Positions 15,435 to 23,883 are shown, counted from the stretch's first letter. The stretch: DNA of 64,000 bases from Acetatifactor aquisgranensis (GCF_943193215.1 NZ_CALPDH010000005.1:150489-214488), one strand, 5' to 3'. Program-made: numbers and translations. The notes: generated from the sequence alone by a model not told the origin.

Positions 15435-17303
15435 ATGGAGAGGACGGATATGAGCGGACTGTTCAGGAAAAAAGCATCTGGAAAAGCGGACCAGTTACGG
15501 GAAAAGCGGACTACATTTTTTACAAGACAATCAGACAAAAAAGCGGATTCTGAAATGCAGCGGGGGGATACTCCTCAGGGAGAGGACAGGGCTGCCGGGG
15601 AGGCCTCCCTTTCCGAGGCGAAAAAAGTACCGGCGGGGCAGAATCCCCAGGGGCAGGAAAAAGAAAACTACATGATACGCTGCCCCAAATGCGGGAAGAT
15701 GGTGAATCGGGACAGAGTGGCCAGGCGGAAGTATATCTGCTATGAATGCGAGGGGTATTTCCGGGTCAGGACAGGCAATCGCATCCGCATGGTGGCAGAC
15801 CCTCATACGTTTGAACCCTGGTTCACGGATATGCCTGTCAGAAACCCTCTTTCCTACCAGGGATATGAGGAAAAGCTGGCGGAGGCCAGGGAGAAGACAG
15901 GGCTGGAAGAAGCGTTCACAGTGGGACGGTGCAAGATTTTCGGCGCGGACGCCGTATTGGGCATCTGTGATTCCCGGTTCCTCATGGCCAGCATGGGCCA
16001 GGTGGTGGGGGAGAAAGTCACCGCGGCCGTGGAGCGGGCTGTGGAATTAAAGCTGCCGGTGTTCTTCTTCTGCTGCTCCGGAGGAGCCAGGATGCAGGAG
16101 GGCATCATCTCTTTGATGCAGATGGCCAAGACTTCCGCGGCGATTCGGAAGCTGGGAGAGGCCGGGCTTTTATACTGCACCATACTCACCGATCCGACTA
16201 CGGGCGGCGTCACCGCCAGCTTTGCCATGCTGGGGGATGTGATTATGGCGGAGCCGGGAGCCCTCATCGGGTTCGCGGGGCCCAGGGTCATCCGGCAGAC
16301 CATCGGGCAGGAGCTGCCGGAGGGGTTTCAGACAGCGGAGTTTCTGGTGGAGCACGGCATCATAGACGGAATCGTCAGGCGGGAAGTGCTGAAGAAGACT
16401 CTTTATTTCCTAATCAAATCCCATCAGGGCAAAGAGGGGGAATACGCGGACTTCACCGGGGGAAAGGACTTCCATTTCGTGCTGAACGAGGTGCTCAAAG
16501 AGCAGACCTGGACCACGAAGCCTGCGAATGTCTGGGATAAGGTGAAAGCAGTCCGCAGATTGGAGCGGGCAAGCGCCTGTGACTACATGAGCTGTATCTT
16601 TGACTATTTCGTGGAGGCCCATGGGGACAGATGCTTCCGGGACGATCCGGCCATCATCGCCGGTATCGGTTTCCTGGAGGGCCAGCCGGTGACGGTGATC
16701 GCGGAGCACAAGGGAAAGGACGGAAAGGAGTGCCAGCGGCGCAATTACGGCATGCCCATGCCGGAGGGCTACCGCAAGGCCCTGCGCCTGATGAAGCAGG
16801 CGGAGAAATTCCATCGCCCGATTGTAAGCTTCATCAATACTTCCGGCGCTTACTGCGGCATCGAGGCGGAGGAGAGAGGGCAGGGCGAAGCCATTGCCAA
16901 ATGCCTGCTGGAGATGTCGGCTTTAAAAGTACCCGTGTTGTGCATTTTCATCGGCGAGGGCGGCAGCGGCGGCGCGCTGGCCACGGGAGTGGGGAACGAG
17001 GTGTGGATGCTGGAGAATGCCACCTATTCCATTCTTTCCCCGGAGGGATTTGCCTCGATTCTGTGGAAAGATTCCTCCAAGGCCAGGGAGGCCAGCGAAA
17101 TCATGCGCATCACGGCACAGGATTTAAAACTCCTGCGGGTGGTGGATAAGATCGTTCCGGAGTTCGGAGGCGCGGACAGCACCACTGCCGGTGCCATCGG
17201 CGGATATCTGAAAGAGCAGATTATGGCGTTTCTGGAAGGGTACCGGGGAATGACCGGCGAGGAGATTGCCGCCCAGAGATATGAAAGATTCCGCAAATAT
17301 TAA
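15435..17303 (+). CDS. accDA: Acetyl-CoA carboxylase carboxyltransferase, fused beta and alpha subunits
   Basis: A single 622-residue chain holds both carboxyltransferase subunits that transfer CO2 from carboxybiotin to acetyl-CoA. Residues 1-78 are a charged, low-complexity tail. A four-cysteine zinc ribbon follows (Cys83, Cys86, Cys102, Cys105), as in AccD, then the beta crotonase domain with FFFCCSGGARMQEG and DPTTGGVTASFAMLGD. From about residue 375 the AccA half begins with VWDKVKAVRRLERA, then HGDRCFRDDPAI, INTSGAYCGIEAEERGQGEA and GEGGSGGALA. The biotin carrier AccB and carboxylase AccC, needed for activity, are not encoded in this window. Confidence 0.95.
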   Translation: MERTDMSGLFRKKASGKADQLREKRTTFFTRQSDKKADSEMQRGDTPQGEDRAAGEASLSEAKKVPAGQNPQGQEKENYMIRCPKCGKMVNRDRVARRKYICYECEGYFRVRTGNRIRMVADPHTFEPWFTDMPVRNPLSYQGYEEKLAEAREKTGLEEAFTVGRCKIFGADAVLGICDSRFLMASMGQVVGEKVTAAVERAVELKLPVFFFCCSGGARMQEGIISLMQMAKTSAAIRKLGEAGLLYCTILTDPTTGGVTASFAMLGDVIMAEPGALIGFAGPRVIRQTIGQELPEGFQTAEFLVEHGIIDGIVRREVLKKTLYFLIKSHQGKEGEYADFTGGKDFHFVLNEVLKEQTWTTKPANVWDKVKAVRRLERASACDYMSCIFDYFVEAHGDRCFRDDPAIIAGIGFLEGQPVTVIAEHKGKDGKECQRRNYGMPMPEGYRKALRLMKQAEKFHRPIVSFINTSGAYCGIEAEERGQGEAIAKCLLEMSALKVPVLCIFIGEGGSGGALATGVGNEVWMLENATYSILSPEGFASILWKDSSKAREASEIMRITAQDLKLLRVVDKIVPEFGGADSTTAGAIGGYLKEQIMAFLEGYRGMTGEEIAAQRYERFRKY

Positions 17304-17359
17304 GGGAAGAGGATTGGCACTTCGGTGCCATCGCGCAGCGATTATAATAGGAGAAAAAG

Positions 17360-18325
17360 ATGTCGATTAGAATTATGGGAACGGGAAGCGCCCTCCCCGG
17401 GCGGAGGGTGGAAAACAGAGAAATCGTGGAGCTGGTGGACACCTCGGATGAATGGATTCGGGAGCGCACCGGCATCGGCAGCAGGCATGTGTCCACAGGA
17501 GAGACCGTAGCGGCGCTTGCGGCGGACGCCTGCGGGCAGGCGCTTGCGGACGCGGGCAGGCAGGCGGAAGAGGTGGAGCTTCTGCTGGTGGCCACCTGCT
17601 CCCCGGAGGATGTGGCCCCCTGTATGGCCTGCCAGGTCCAGAGCAGGATTGGAGCCGGGAATGCCGTGGCATTTGACTTAAACGCGGCATGTGCCGGTTT
17701 TTTGTTTGCGCTGCACACGGCATGGGCTTATGTGGAGGCGGGAATCTACCGCAATGCCCTGATTGCCGGAAGCGAGGTGCTGTCAAAGCTGGTAGACTGG
17801 GAGGACAGGGGCACCTGTATCCTGTTCGGGGACGGCGCAGGAGCCGTCTATGTGGAGAAGTGCGAGACCGGCGGCATCCTAAGCTTCGTGCAGCACGCGG
17901 ACGGCAGCCGGGGAGCAGTGTTGGCAGGCGGCAGCAGGCCTCTTGAAAATCCCTGGGCCGGCCAGAGAGATTTTCAGAAATTCCTGCGGATGGACGGAAG
18001 GGAAGTATTCGCTTTTGCGCTGCGCCAGGTGCCGCTGAATGTGGAGGAGGCTCTGGGAAAGGCTCATCTTACCGTAGGGGATGTGGAACTTTTCGTGCTC
18101 CACCAGGCCAACCGCCGCATCATTGAAGGAATCTCAAAACGGCTGGGGGCAGATATTTCCCTCTTTCCCATGAATCTGGATCAGGTGGGGAATACTTCCT
18201 CCGCGGCAATTCCCCTTTTGCTGGACCAGCTGAACCGGAAAGGGAAACTGAGGCGGGGGATGCGGCTGGTGCTGTCCGGATTCGGGGCCGGACTCACCTG
18301 CGGGGCCTGCGTGATGGAATGGTGA
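17360..18325 (+). CDS. fabH: 3-oxoacyl-ACP synthase III
   Basis: A 321-residue initiating condensing enzyme joining acyl-CoA to malonyl-ACP. The triad is Cys111 (NAACAGFLFALHT), His248 (LHQANRRII) and Asn278 (GNTSSAAIPL). Start ATG follows AGGAGAAAAAG. A small hairpin with a TTCG loop (17315-17330) and a TATAAT at 17343-17348 lie in the 56-bp spacer, so separate regulation of fabH is possible though no good -35 is seen. FabH near the 3' end of the cluster is unusual; in related clusters it tends to precede acpP. Confidence 0.96.
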   Translation: MSIRIMGTGSALPGRRVENREIVELVDTSDEWIRERTGIGSRHVSTGETVAALAADACGQALADAGRQAEEVELLLVATCSPEDVAPCMACQVQSRIGAGNAVAFDLNAACAGFLFALHTAWAYVEAGIYRNALIAGSEVLSKLVDWEDRGTCILFGDGAGAVYVEKCETGGILSFVQHADGSRGAVLAGGSRPLENPWAGQRDFQKFLRMDGREVFAFALRQVPLNVEEALGKAHLTVGDVELFVLHQANRRIIEGISKRLGADISLFPMNLDQVGNTSSAAIPLLLDQLNRKGKLRRGMRLVLSGFGAGLTCGACVMEW

Positions 18326-18340
18326 CAGGGGAAATGCCTA

Positions 18341-18370
18341 TTGACTTTTTCGCGGAAACGGGTACATTAT
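18341..18370 (+). promoter_or_regulatory. Probable promoter of fabT
   Basis: TTGACT at 18341-18346 and CATTAT at 18365-18370 with 18 bp between, or TACATT at 18363-18368 with 16 bp, give a plausible sigma-A promoter 50 to 80 bp before the regulator gene. No FabT-type palindrome is visible here, so the regulator seems not to control this promoter directly. Confidence 0.55.
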
Positions 18371-18423
18371 TATTATACGGCCTGTTGCTGGGGCCGAGGG
18401 CCGGGAGAGGATAACGGGGAGAA

Positions 18424-18876
18424 ATGGTACAGAATACAAAGCGTTCCATAAATGAATTGTTGGTCAGTCTGTTCAACCATGTGATGGACATGGAGGCAAA
18501 AGCGGTGATTACAGAGGAATACAGGGACATCTCCAACAACGATATGCACATCATAGAGGCAATCGGCGTGGAGGAGCCCAGGAATATGTCCGTGATAGCC
18601 CATCGCCTCTCCGTCACGGTGAGCACCCTGACTACGAACATGAACGGACTGGAACGGAAAGGCTATATCAAAAGGGAGCGCAGCGAGAAAGACAGGCGCG
18701 TGGTACACGTCCTTTTGACGGCCAAGGGGAAGAAAGCATTCTATCACCATCGTGACTTCCACAAGAAGATGATCAGGGCAATTGTGAAGGGTTTAGGCGA
18801 GGAGGAGATGGAGATTCTGTACCGCTGTCTTGTGAATTTGAATTCTTTCCTGGAGGATGGAACACAGGGGAACTGA
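18424..18876 (+). CDS. fabT: MarR-family transcriptional regulator, FabT-like
   Basis: A 150-residue winged-helix regulator. NELLVSLFNHVMDMEAKA and DISNNDMHIIEAIG at the N-terminus, the recognition region SVIAHRLSVTVSTLTTNMNG (about 56-75) and the wing RERSEKDRRVVHVLLTAKG match the FabT subgroup, which represses fatty-acid genes when bound to acyl-ACP. Its likely targets are the three palindromes at 10462-10506. It closes the fatty-acid cluster, has its own promoter and is followed after 21 bp by the cardiolipin synthase gene, so lipid synthesis control and phospholipid assembly are linked. The gene symbol rests on subgroup and context, not on a test. Confidence 0.82.
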   Translation: MVQNTKRSINELLVSLFNHVMDMEAKAVITEEYRDISNNDMHIIEAIGVEEPRNMSVIAHRLSVTVSTLTTNMNGLERKGYIKRERSEKDRRVVHVLLTAKGKKAFYHHRDFHKKMIRAIVKGLGEEEMEILYRCLVNLNSFLEDGTQGN

Positions 18877-18897
18877 CGGGAAGAGAGCGTGATTTAC

Positions 18898-20457
18898 ATG
18901 GGTATAGGTGAAAAGGTCAATCAGATGCTGGGCAGGCTAAAGACGGCCATCTACGGCAGATTCGCGATGATACTGCTGGGTTTTCTGGCGCAGCTTATTC
19001 TGTTGGCGGTGGGATATTTTTTCCTGCGCAACTACAGCTATCTGTTCTATGTGCTGTTTCTGGCAATCAGCGCCATTGTGGTGATTTATATCTACAATGC
19101 GCCCGGCAATCCGGATCTGAAGCTGTCCTGGATGCTGCCTATTGCCATATTGCCTGTCTTTGGCGCTATCTTCTATATGACGATCGTCATGCAGCCGGGT
19201 ACCACGGTTCTGTACGACAGACTCATGACTCTGTCTGAGAATACGAAGAAATATGTGGTCCCCAGAGGGGACACAAGGGATAAGCTGCGGACGGAGAGCC
19301 CCCACATGGGACAGCTGGCCCATTATCTGGAGAAATATGACAACAGCCCGGTCTATGACAATACACAGATGAAATATTATTCCCTGGGAGACAGCCAGTT
19401 CGTGGACATGGTGGAGGAGCTGAAGAAAGCGGAAAAGTATATCTTCATGGAGTTCTTCATCGTATCCGGGGGACAGATGCTGGGGACTGTTCTGGATATC
19501 CTGAAGGAGAAAGCGAAGCAGGGCGTGGAGGTGCGCTTCATGTACGACGGCACCAATGTGCTTTGGAACCTGCCCGGCTTCTTTCCGGACATGCTGGAGG
19601 CGGAAGGGATACGCTGCAAGATGTTCGCGCCAATCCGCCCCATTTTTTCCACCCATTACAACAACCGGGACCACCGCAAGATTCTGGTCATTGACGGCAA
19701 GGTGGCTTTCACCGGAGGCATCAATCTGGCGGATGAATATATCAATGAAAAGGAGCGCTTCGGACACTGGAAAGATGTGGGCGCCATGATTTCGGGAGAT
19801 GCCGTGGAGCGGTTCACCTATATGTTCCTGGAGATGTGGGATGTGGACGAGAAAGAGCCGGAGGCATACGGAAAATATGTACTTCCGCCGGAGGCGTCCC
19901 TGTCCAGCGACGGCTATGTCATTCCTTACAGTGTCTGCCCGCTGGGGTCGGAGCGGGTAGGGCAGATGGTGTATCTGGAAATCCTGAATACGGCCCACAC
20001 CTACGTGCATATCATGACGCCATATCTGATACCGGATTATCAGCTGCTGACGGCCATGACCTATGCCGTGAAACGGGGGGTGGAGGTAGTCATCCTCATG
20101 CCCCATATCCCGGACAAGAAATACGCCTTTCTGCTGGCGAAGACCTATTATAACCAACTGTTGGAGGCAGGGGTGCGGATCTGCGAATATGAGCCCGGTT
20201 TCGTCCATGCCAAGGTATTCATCTCCGATGATGTGAAAGCCGTGGTGGGCACGGTGAATCTGGACTACCGGAGTCTGTTCCATCATTTCGAGTGCGGCGT
20301 GGTGCTGTACCGAAATTCCCAGATAGGGGTGATGGAGCGGGATTTTCAGGATACGCTGGAGAAATGCATCGAAGTGAAAGTAGAGGATTATCAGAAATTA
20401 AGGCTGCGGGACAGGGCAATCGGAAGAATCATGCGGCTTGTGGCGCCGCTGATGTGA
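18898..20457 (+). CDS. cls: Cardiolipin synthase
   Basis: About 519 residues. Two hydrophobic helices at the N-terminus (about 18-60) anchor it in the membrane; a third lies near 75-95. Two phospholipase-D HKD motifs follow: NRDHRKILVIDGKVAFTGG with its His near residue 258, and HAKVFISDDVKAVVGTVN near 437. The enzyme condenses two phosphatidylglycerols (or related donors) into cardiolipin. A GTG nine bases upstream of the chosen ATG is an alternative start. It shares a transcript with fabT and ends in a clear terminator. Confidence 0.94.
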   Translation: MGIGEKVNQMLGRLKTAIYGRFAMILLGFLAQLILLAVGYFFLRNYSYLFYVLFLAISAIVVIYIYNAPGNPDLKLSWMLPIAILPVFGAIFYMTIVMQPGTTVLYDRLMTLSENTKKYVVPRGDTRDKLRTESPHMGQLAHYLEKYDNSPVYDNTQMKYYSLGDSQFVDMVEELKKAEKYIFMEFFIVSGGQMLGTVLDILKEKAKQGVEVRFMYDGTNVLWNLPGFFPDMLEAEGIRCKMFAPIRPIFSTHYNNRDHRKILVIDGKVAFTGGINLADEYINEKERFGHWKDVGAMISGDAVERFTYMFLEMWDVDEKEPEAYGKYVLPPEASLSSDGYVIPYSVCPLGSERVGQMVYLEILNTAHTYVHIMTPYLIPDYQLLTAMTYAVKRGVEVVILMPHIPDKKYAFLLAKTYYNQLLEAGVRICEYEPGFVHAKVFISDDVKAVVGTVNLDYRSLFHHFECGVVLYRNSQIGVMERDFQDTLEKCIEVKVEDYQKLRLRDRAIGRIMRLVAPLM

Positions 20458-20479
20458 CGGCGCTTCGTTCAGAATATGC

Positions 20480-20505
20480 AAAGGGTAGGGTCTCCTGCCC
20501 TTTTT
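20480..20505 (+). terminator. Terminator of the fabT-cls transcript
   Basis: AAAGGGTAGG at 20480-20489 pairs with CCTGCCCTTT at 20494-20503 around a GTCT loop, followed by further T residues. Confidence 0.85.
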
Positions 20506-20526
20506 CTATCTATTTTTTTCAATTAA

Positions 20527-20553
20527 GAAACTTTTCGCCATGCGTATCGTCTA
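20527..20553 (+). promoter_or_regulatory. ECF-type autoregulatory promoter
   Basis: GAAAC at 20527-20531 and CGTCTA at 20548-20553, separated by 16 bp, match the -35/-10 pattern of Firmicutes ECF sigma factors. It lies just upstream of the ECF sigma gene and has no good sigma-A hexamers, which points to autoregulation. Confidence 0.7.
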
Positions 20554-20595
20554 TAGAGGCATGAGACGGCTGCCATGCCGGGAGGGAGGCATACT

Positions 20596-21156
20596 TTGAA
20601 AGATGCGGAGATACTGGATCTATATTGGGGGAGAGAGGAACAGGCGATTTATGAGACACAGAAAACTTACGGAAACTACTGCTATAGTATCGCCTGGAAT
20701 ATCCTGTACTCCAAGGAGGACTCGGACGAGTGCGTGAACGATACATGGCTGCGGGCGTGGAATGCCATACCGCCCAGGCGGCCGGGGCGTCTGGCTTTGT
20801 TCCTGGGGACCATCACCAGGAATCTGTCGCTGGACAGGTGGAAAGAAAGGCATGCCATGAAGAGAGGAAAAGGCGAGATGGAGATTGCGCTGGACGAGCT
20901 GGCGGAGTGTGTGCCCGCCGCCCACGATACGCAGGCCGAGGTGGAGGCCGCGGAACTGGAGAGGCTGGTGAACGACTTCCTGCGTGGGCTGCCTGAGCGG
21001 GAATGCAATATATTCCTGCGCCGCTACTGGTACGTGGAGGAGTACAGCGACATCGCGAGACGATATGATATGAAGCTGAACACAGTGAAGACTTCCCTGT
21101 TCCGCACAAGGGCAAAGCTTCGGGATTATCTGGAAAAAGAGGGTGTGTTGATATGA
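20596..21156 (+). CDS. RNA polymerase sigma factor, ECF family
   Basis: About 186 residues with the two ECF helical domains. Region 2 includes YSIAWNILYSKEDSDECVNDTWLRAWNAIPPRRPGR-type sequence (DDDVQ-like -10 recognition), and region 4 holds LPERECNIFLRRYWYVEEYSDIARR and a helix-turn-helix NTVKTSLFRTRAKLRDYL. The TTG start at 20596 is preferred because GGAGG lies six bases upstream; an in-frame ATG at 20575 sits ahead of this site, only about 15 nt from the predicted transcription start. The stop codon overlaps the next start as ATGA, linking it to the membrane protein that is probably its anti-sigma factor. Confidence 0.9.
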   Translation: MKDAEILDLYWGREEQAIYETQKTYGNYCYSIAWNILYSKEDSDECVNDTWLRAWNAIPPRRPGRLALFLGTITRNLSLDRWKERHAMKRGKGEMEIALDELAECVPAAHDTQAEVEAAELERLVNDFLRGLPERECNIFLRRYWYVEEYSDIARRYDMKLNTVKTSLFRTRAKLRDYLEKEGVLI

Positions 21157-22139
21157 AGGACGGGAAGAAGCGCGGGGCAGTGCGGCTGATGGAGGCGCTG
21201 TCAGGAGTGGACGAAGATTTGCTGGAACGCTGCGGTCAGGATTGCAGGAGGCAGATTCACCGCGGACTTTGGCAGTGGAATATGAGGACCGCTGCAGCAG
21301 TATTGTGCCTGGCGGTGGCAGGTGCGGTCAGCTGGGGAGGGTATCAGTTGTCTAATCTGAAGATGGGCAGTTCCTCAGGAGGGAAAGCCCAGATGATGGC
21401 CACGGATTCGGAGGGAGACGGACAGGAGGCCGTACCGGAAGATATGGAACCTGAGGAATTTGGGGCGGCAAAGGAGGAATCCGCGCTGGATGATATGGCG
21501 GATGCGGGAGGCACGGACATGACGGGACAGCGGGAAGAAGCCGCCGGAGGCGTAGGGAAGAGTCAGGACGTTTCGACGGAAGAAGGAGCTGCTGAGGAAA
21601 ACGGCAGTTCCGGCGCGGACAGTGATGGCTGCCTGCCTCTGCAGTCTCGGAAACTTACGGAGGCCCAGAGCAGAGAGGAGGCGGTACTGGGAGCCTATGT
21701 GCCCACGGTGCTCCCGGCAGGATATGCTTTTGAGGATGCCTACTGCACAGTGGATGACGAAGAGGCGAATCTGACGGTGTGCTGGAGCAGAGGGATGGAT
21801 ACCATCATGCTGCACCTGAGAAAGACGGAAAATCCGCCCGGAACGGTGGATGTAGAGCAGGAGGAAAGCTATGACGAGCGTCTGTACGAGATTCCATATG
21901 GGGAGACCGTGCCGGAGCAATATCGGGAAAGTTTCGACAACCCGGTGTTCGCCGCGGAGGATTTCAGCCTGGAAATCGTAGAAAGCCGGATGAAATCCTA
22001 TGATGACCAGGGGGACACGGATACCCCCAGAGGGAATTTCGGCGTACTGTATCCTGATAATGTGCTGGTGCGTTTCAGCGGCCGGGGCACGGCGGTAGAA
22101 ATCTGGGAGATGTTCTGTTCCATGGGGGAAAGCAAATAG
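21153..22139 (+). CDS. Membrane protein, probable anti-sigma partner of the ECF factor
   Basis: A 328-residue protein with a basic cytoplasmic N-terminus, one hydrophobic helix near 45-63 (AAAVLCLAVAGAVSWGGY), a long acidic and Ser/Gly-rich linker (70-165) and a C-terminal extracytoplasmic domain containing VLGAYVPTVLPAGYAFEDAY, a stretch resembling DUF4367-type sensor domains in clostridial anti-sigma proteins. Its start overlaps the sigma gene stop by four bases, implying coupled translation. No canonical zinc-binding anti-sigma motif is present. Role as the inhibitor of the ECF factor is inferred from context and topology. Confidence 0.75.
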   Translation: MKDGKKRGAVRLMEALSGVDEDLLERCGQDCRRQIHRGLWQWNMRTAAAVLCLAVAGAVSWGGYQLSNLKMGSSSGGKAQMMATDSEGDGQEAVPEDMEPEEFGAAKEESALDDMADAGGTDMTGQREEAAGGVGKSQDVSTEEGAAEENGSSGADSDGCLPLQSRKLTEAQSREEAVLGAYVPTVLPAGYAFEDAYCTVDDEEANLTVCWSRGMDTIMLHLRKTENPPGTVDVEQEESYDERLYEIPYGETVPEQYRESFDNPVFAAEDFSLEIVESRMKSYDDQGDTDTPRGNFGVLYPDNVLVRFSGRGTAVEIWEMFCSMGESK

Positions 22140-22161
22140 AGCCGGCAAAAGCCGGCTCTAT
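22136..22161. terminator. Perfectly symmetric convergent terminator embedding two stop codons
   Basis: ATAGAGCCGGC at 22136-22146 and GCCGGCTCTAT at 22151-22161 form a perfect 11-bp stem with an AAAA loop. The TAG of the plus-strand gene (22137-22139) and the TAG of the minus-strand gene (22158-22160) sit in mirror positions inside the stem. Confidence 0.85.
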
Positions 22162-22853
22162 TCAGTGTCGTTTTCCCGCATCCGGTATCCCACGCCCACC
22201 TCGGTGAACAGGTATTGGGGCTGGGCGGGATTCTTTTCGATTTTCCGGCGGATGTTCGCCATGTTGACCCGCAGGATCTGATTGTTGGTTTCCGCGTAGG
22301 GGCCCCAGATGCGCCGCAGCATTGTGTTGTAGGTCAGCACGCGGCCCGCGTTCTCGGCCAGGAGCGAGAGCAGCTGGTATTCTATCTGGGTCAGGTGGAC
22401 CTGCTCGCCGTCCAGATGAATGGTCCTCTTGTCCAAATCAATTTCCAGATTGAGGGCTCTGTAAATCTGGCTTGGCGCCTGGCTGCGGCTATGGCGCAGG
22501 GCGGTGCGGATGCGGGCCGTCAGCTCGCCCGGATAGAAAGGCTTGGTGACATAATCGTCAGCGCCCAGATCCAGCGCTTTCACCTTTTCCTGCTCTTCGC
22601 TGCAGACGGAGACGATGATGATGGGGATATGGCTCCAGCTGCGCAGTTCTTCCAGCACCAGAAATCCATCTATGTCCGGCAGGCCTAAATCCAGCAGAAT
22701 CAAGTCAGGACAGAGGGAGGCCGCAAGGCTTAAGCCCTCTGTGCCGGTCATGGCAGTGGTGATGTGATAGCCGCTCCTGCCCAGAAGAGCGGTGATATAC
22801 GAACAGAAACTTTTTTCATCCTCGATTAAGAGGATATGGACTTTGGCATTCAT
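22158..22853 (-). CDS. Response regulator, OmpR/KdpE family
   Basis: A 231-residue two-domain regulator. The receiver domain has the acidic pair Glu11-Asp12, phosphoacceptor Asp55 (LILLDLGLPD) and the Lys of ADDYVTKPF near 106. The C-terminal winged helix (about 130-225) contains LTQIEYQLLSLLAENAGRVL and ends GVGYRM as in KdpE. It is encoded directly after its kinase with a six-base gap, its ribosome site GGAGCGG lying in the end of the kinase gene. No kdpFABC potassium pump genes are nearby, so its targets are unknown. Confidence 0.92.
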   Translation of the reverse strand: MNAKVHILLIEDEKSFCSYITALLGRSGYHITTAMTGTEGLSLAASLCPDLILLDLGLPDIDGFLVLEELRSWSHIPIIIVSVCSEEQEKVKALDLGADDYVTKPFYPGELTARIRTALRHSRSQAPSQIYRALNLEIDLDKRTIHLDGEQVHLTQIEYQLLSLLAENAGRVLTYNTMLRRIWGPYAETNNQILRVNMANIRRKIEKNPAQPQYLFTEVGVGYRMRENDTE

Positions 22854-22859
22854 GATAAA

Positions 22860-23723
22860 TCAACCGCTCCTTTTTGGAAGGGTGAAGGTAAATTCCGCAC
22901 CGAGACTGTGATTCCTGCCTGTAAGGGTACCGTGGTGGGCCGAGATGATGGCTTTGCAGATGATCAGCCCGATGCAGGTCTTTTTGTGAGGGTCTGAGGC
23001 GGCCTTTGTCAGGGAATCGCTGTCGAAGAGCCGGTCCAGCATTTCCTCGGGGATGCCGCGTCCGTAGTCCCTGACGGTAAAGATTACGGAATCTTCGCCC
23101 TCCTCTACGATGACCTCCACAGGTTTCCGGCTTTCGGAATGGAGCAGGGCGTTTTCCAGCAGATTGATGATGACCTGCTCTATCAGCAGCGCATCCATGG
23201 ACAGGATGATGATTTCGTCCGGAATGATGGCACGAATCTCAAAGCCGGGATGGCGCATCTCCATTTTCTGCAGTGCCTCCCCCAGCACCTCTTCTACGAT
23301 TTCTTCCCTGGTGCTGACAGGGTTTTCCGTGTCCCCGATACGGGTCATGGCCAGGAGATTTTCCACAATGTTGATCAGCCAGCCGGAATCTTCATGGATA
23401 TGGCCTACAAGTTCCAGCTTCTCCTCATCATCCAGAGTCTGGTGATTTTCCAGATAGAGGAAGCTGTTGCCCATGATGCCGGAGAGGGGCGTGCGCAGGT
23501 CGTGGGAGATGGCGCGTATGAGGTGGCTGTGGATTTTCTCCAGATCCGTCTCCTGCAGTGGATTTTCCTCCGGGACTTTTTCCGCTTTCTGGCCGATGAA
23601 CCGTGAGGCCAGCAGGCCGGTTACAGCGACTGCGGCCGCCGCGCAAAAGGCGGCGTAGAAACCGCTGCCGCTCTGGGTGGAAGGTTGTGTGTGCTGTGTT
23701 GGATTCTGTTGATTTTTACGCAT
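22860..23723 (-). CDS. Sensor histidine kinase, KdpD-C-terminal-like
   Basis: About 287 residues: a short Asn/Gln-rich N-terminus, one hydrophobic helix (about 22-42), then a HisKA domain with His74 in SHDLRTPLSGIMGNS and a HATPase domain with NLLENALLHS, DYGRGIPEE and GLIICKAIISAHHG. The kinase core resembles KdpD but the large KdpD sensor, Usp and four-helix regions are absent, so sensing must be minimal or through a partner. ATG 23723 follows AGGAAAGG; an upstream start would include the promoter region. Confidence 0.9.
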   Translation of the reverse strand: MRKNQQNPTQHTQPSTQSGSGFYAAFCAAAAVAVTGLLASRFIGQKAEKVPEENPLQETDLEKIHSHLIRAISHDLRTPLSGIMGNSFLYLENHQTLDDEEKLELVGHIHEDSGWLINIVENLLAMTRIGDTENPVSTREEIVEEVLGEALQKMEMRHPGFEIRAIIPDEIIILSMDALLIEQVIINLLENALLHSESRKPVEVIVEEGEDSVIFTVRDYGRGIPEEMLDRLFDSDSLTKAASDPHKKTCIGLIICKAIISAHHGTLTGRNHSLGAEFTFTLPKRSG

Positions 23724-23772
23724 GCTATATCCTTTCCTTATTTGTCTGGGTTTGAAATGGTTGCTGTCTTCT

Positions 23773-23801
23773 ATTATATATTTTTTGGATACAAGAAGCA
23801 A
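23773..23801 (-). promoter_or_regulatory. Promoter of the histidine kinase-response regulator operon
   Basis: On the minus strand TTGCTT (23801-23796) and TATAAT (23778-23773) are 17 bp apart. The promoter lies 50 bp upstream of the kinase start and diverges from the acyltransferase promoter about 80 bp away. Confidence 0.7.
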
Positions 23802-23883
23802 GGAAACGGGCATAAAGAAAATGTTAAGAAGTTGTAGTCATATGGATGTAAATCGGTCCATTTCTTAAAATTTTCCTTTTGGC

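Noticed and set aside
17315..17348. Possible promoter and hairpin before fabH
   Set aside because: TATAAT is good but no -35 at 16-18 bp; the TTCG hairpin lacks a T-run, so neither promoter nor terminator is supported.
18937..20286. 449-codon minus-strand ORF opposite cls
   Set aside because: Long only because the cls codon pattern avoids stops in that frame; His/Gln-rich, no motif, no ribosome site.
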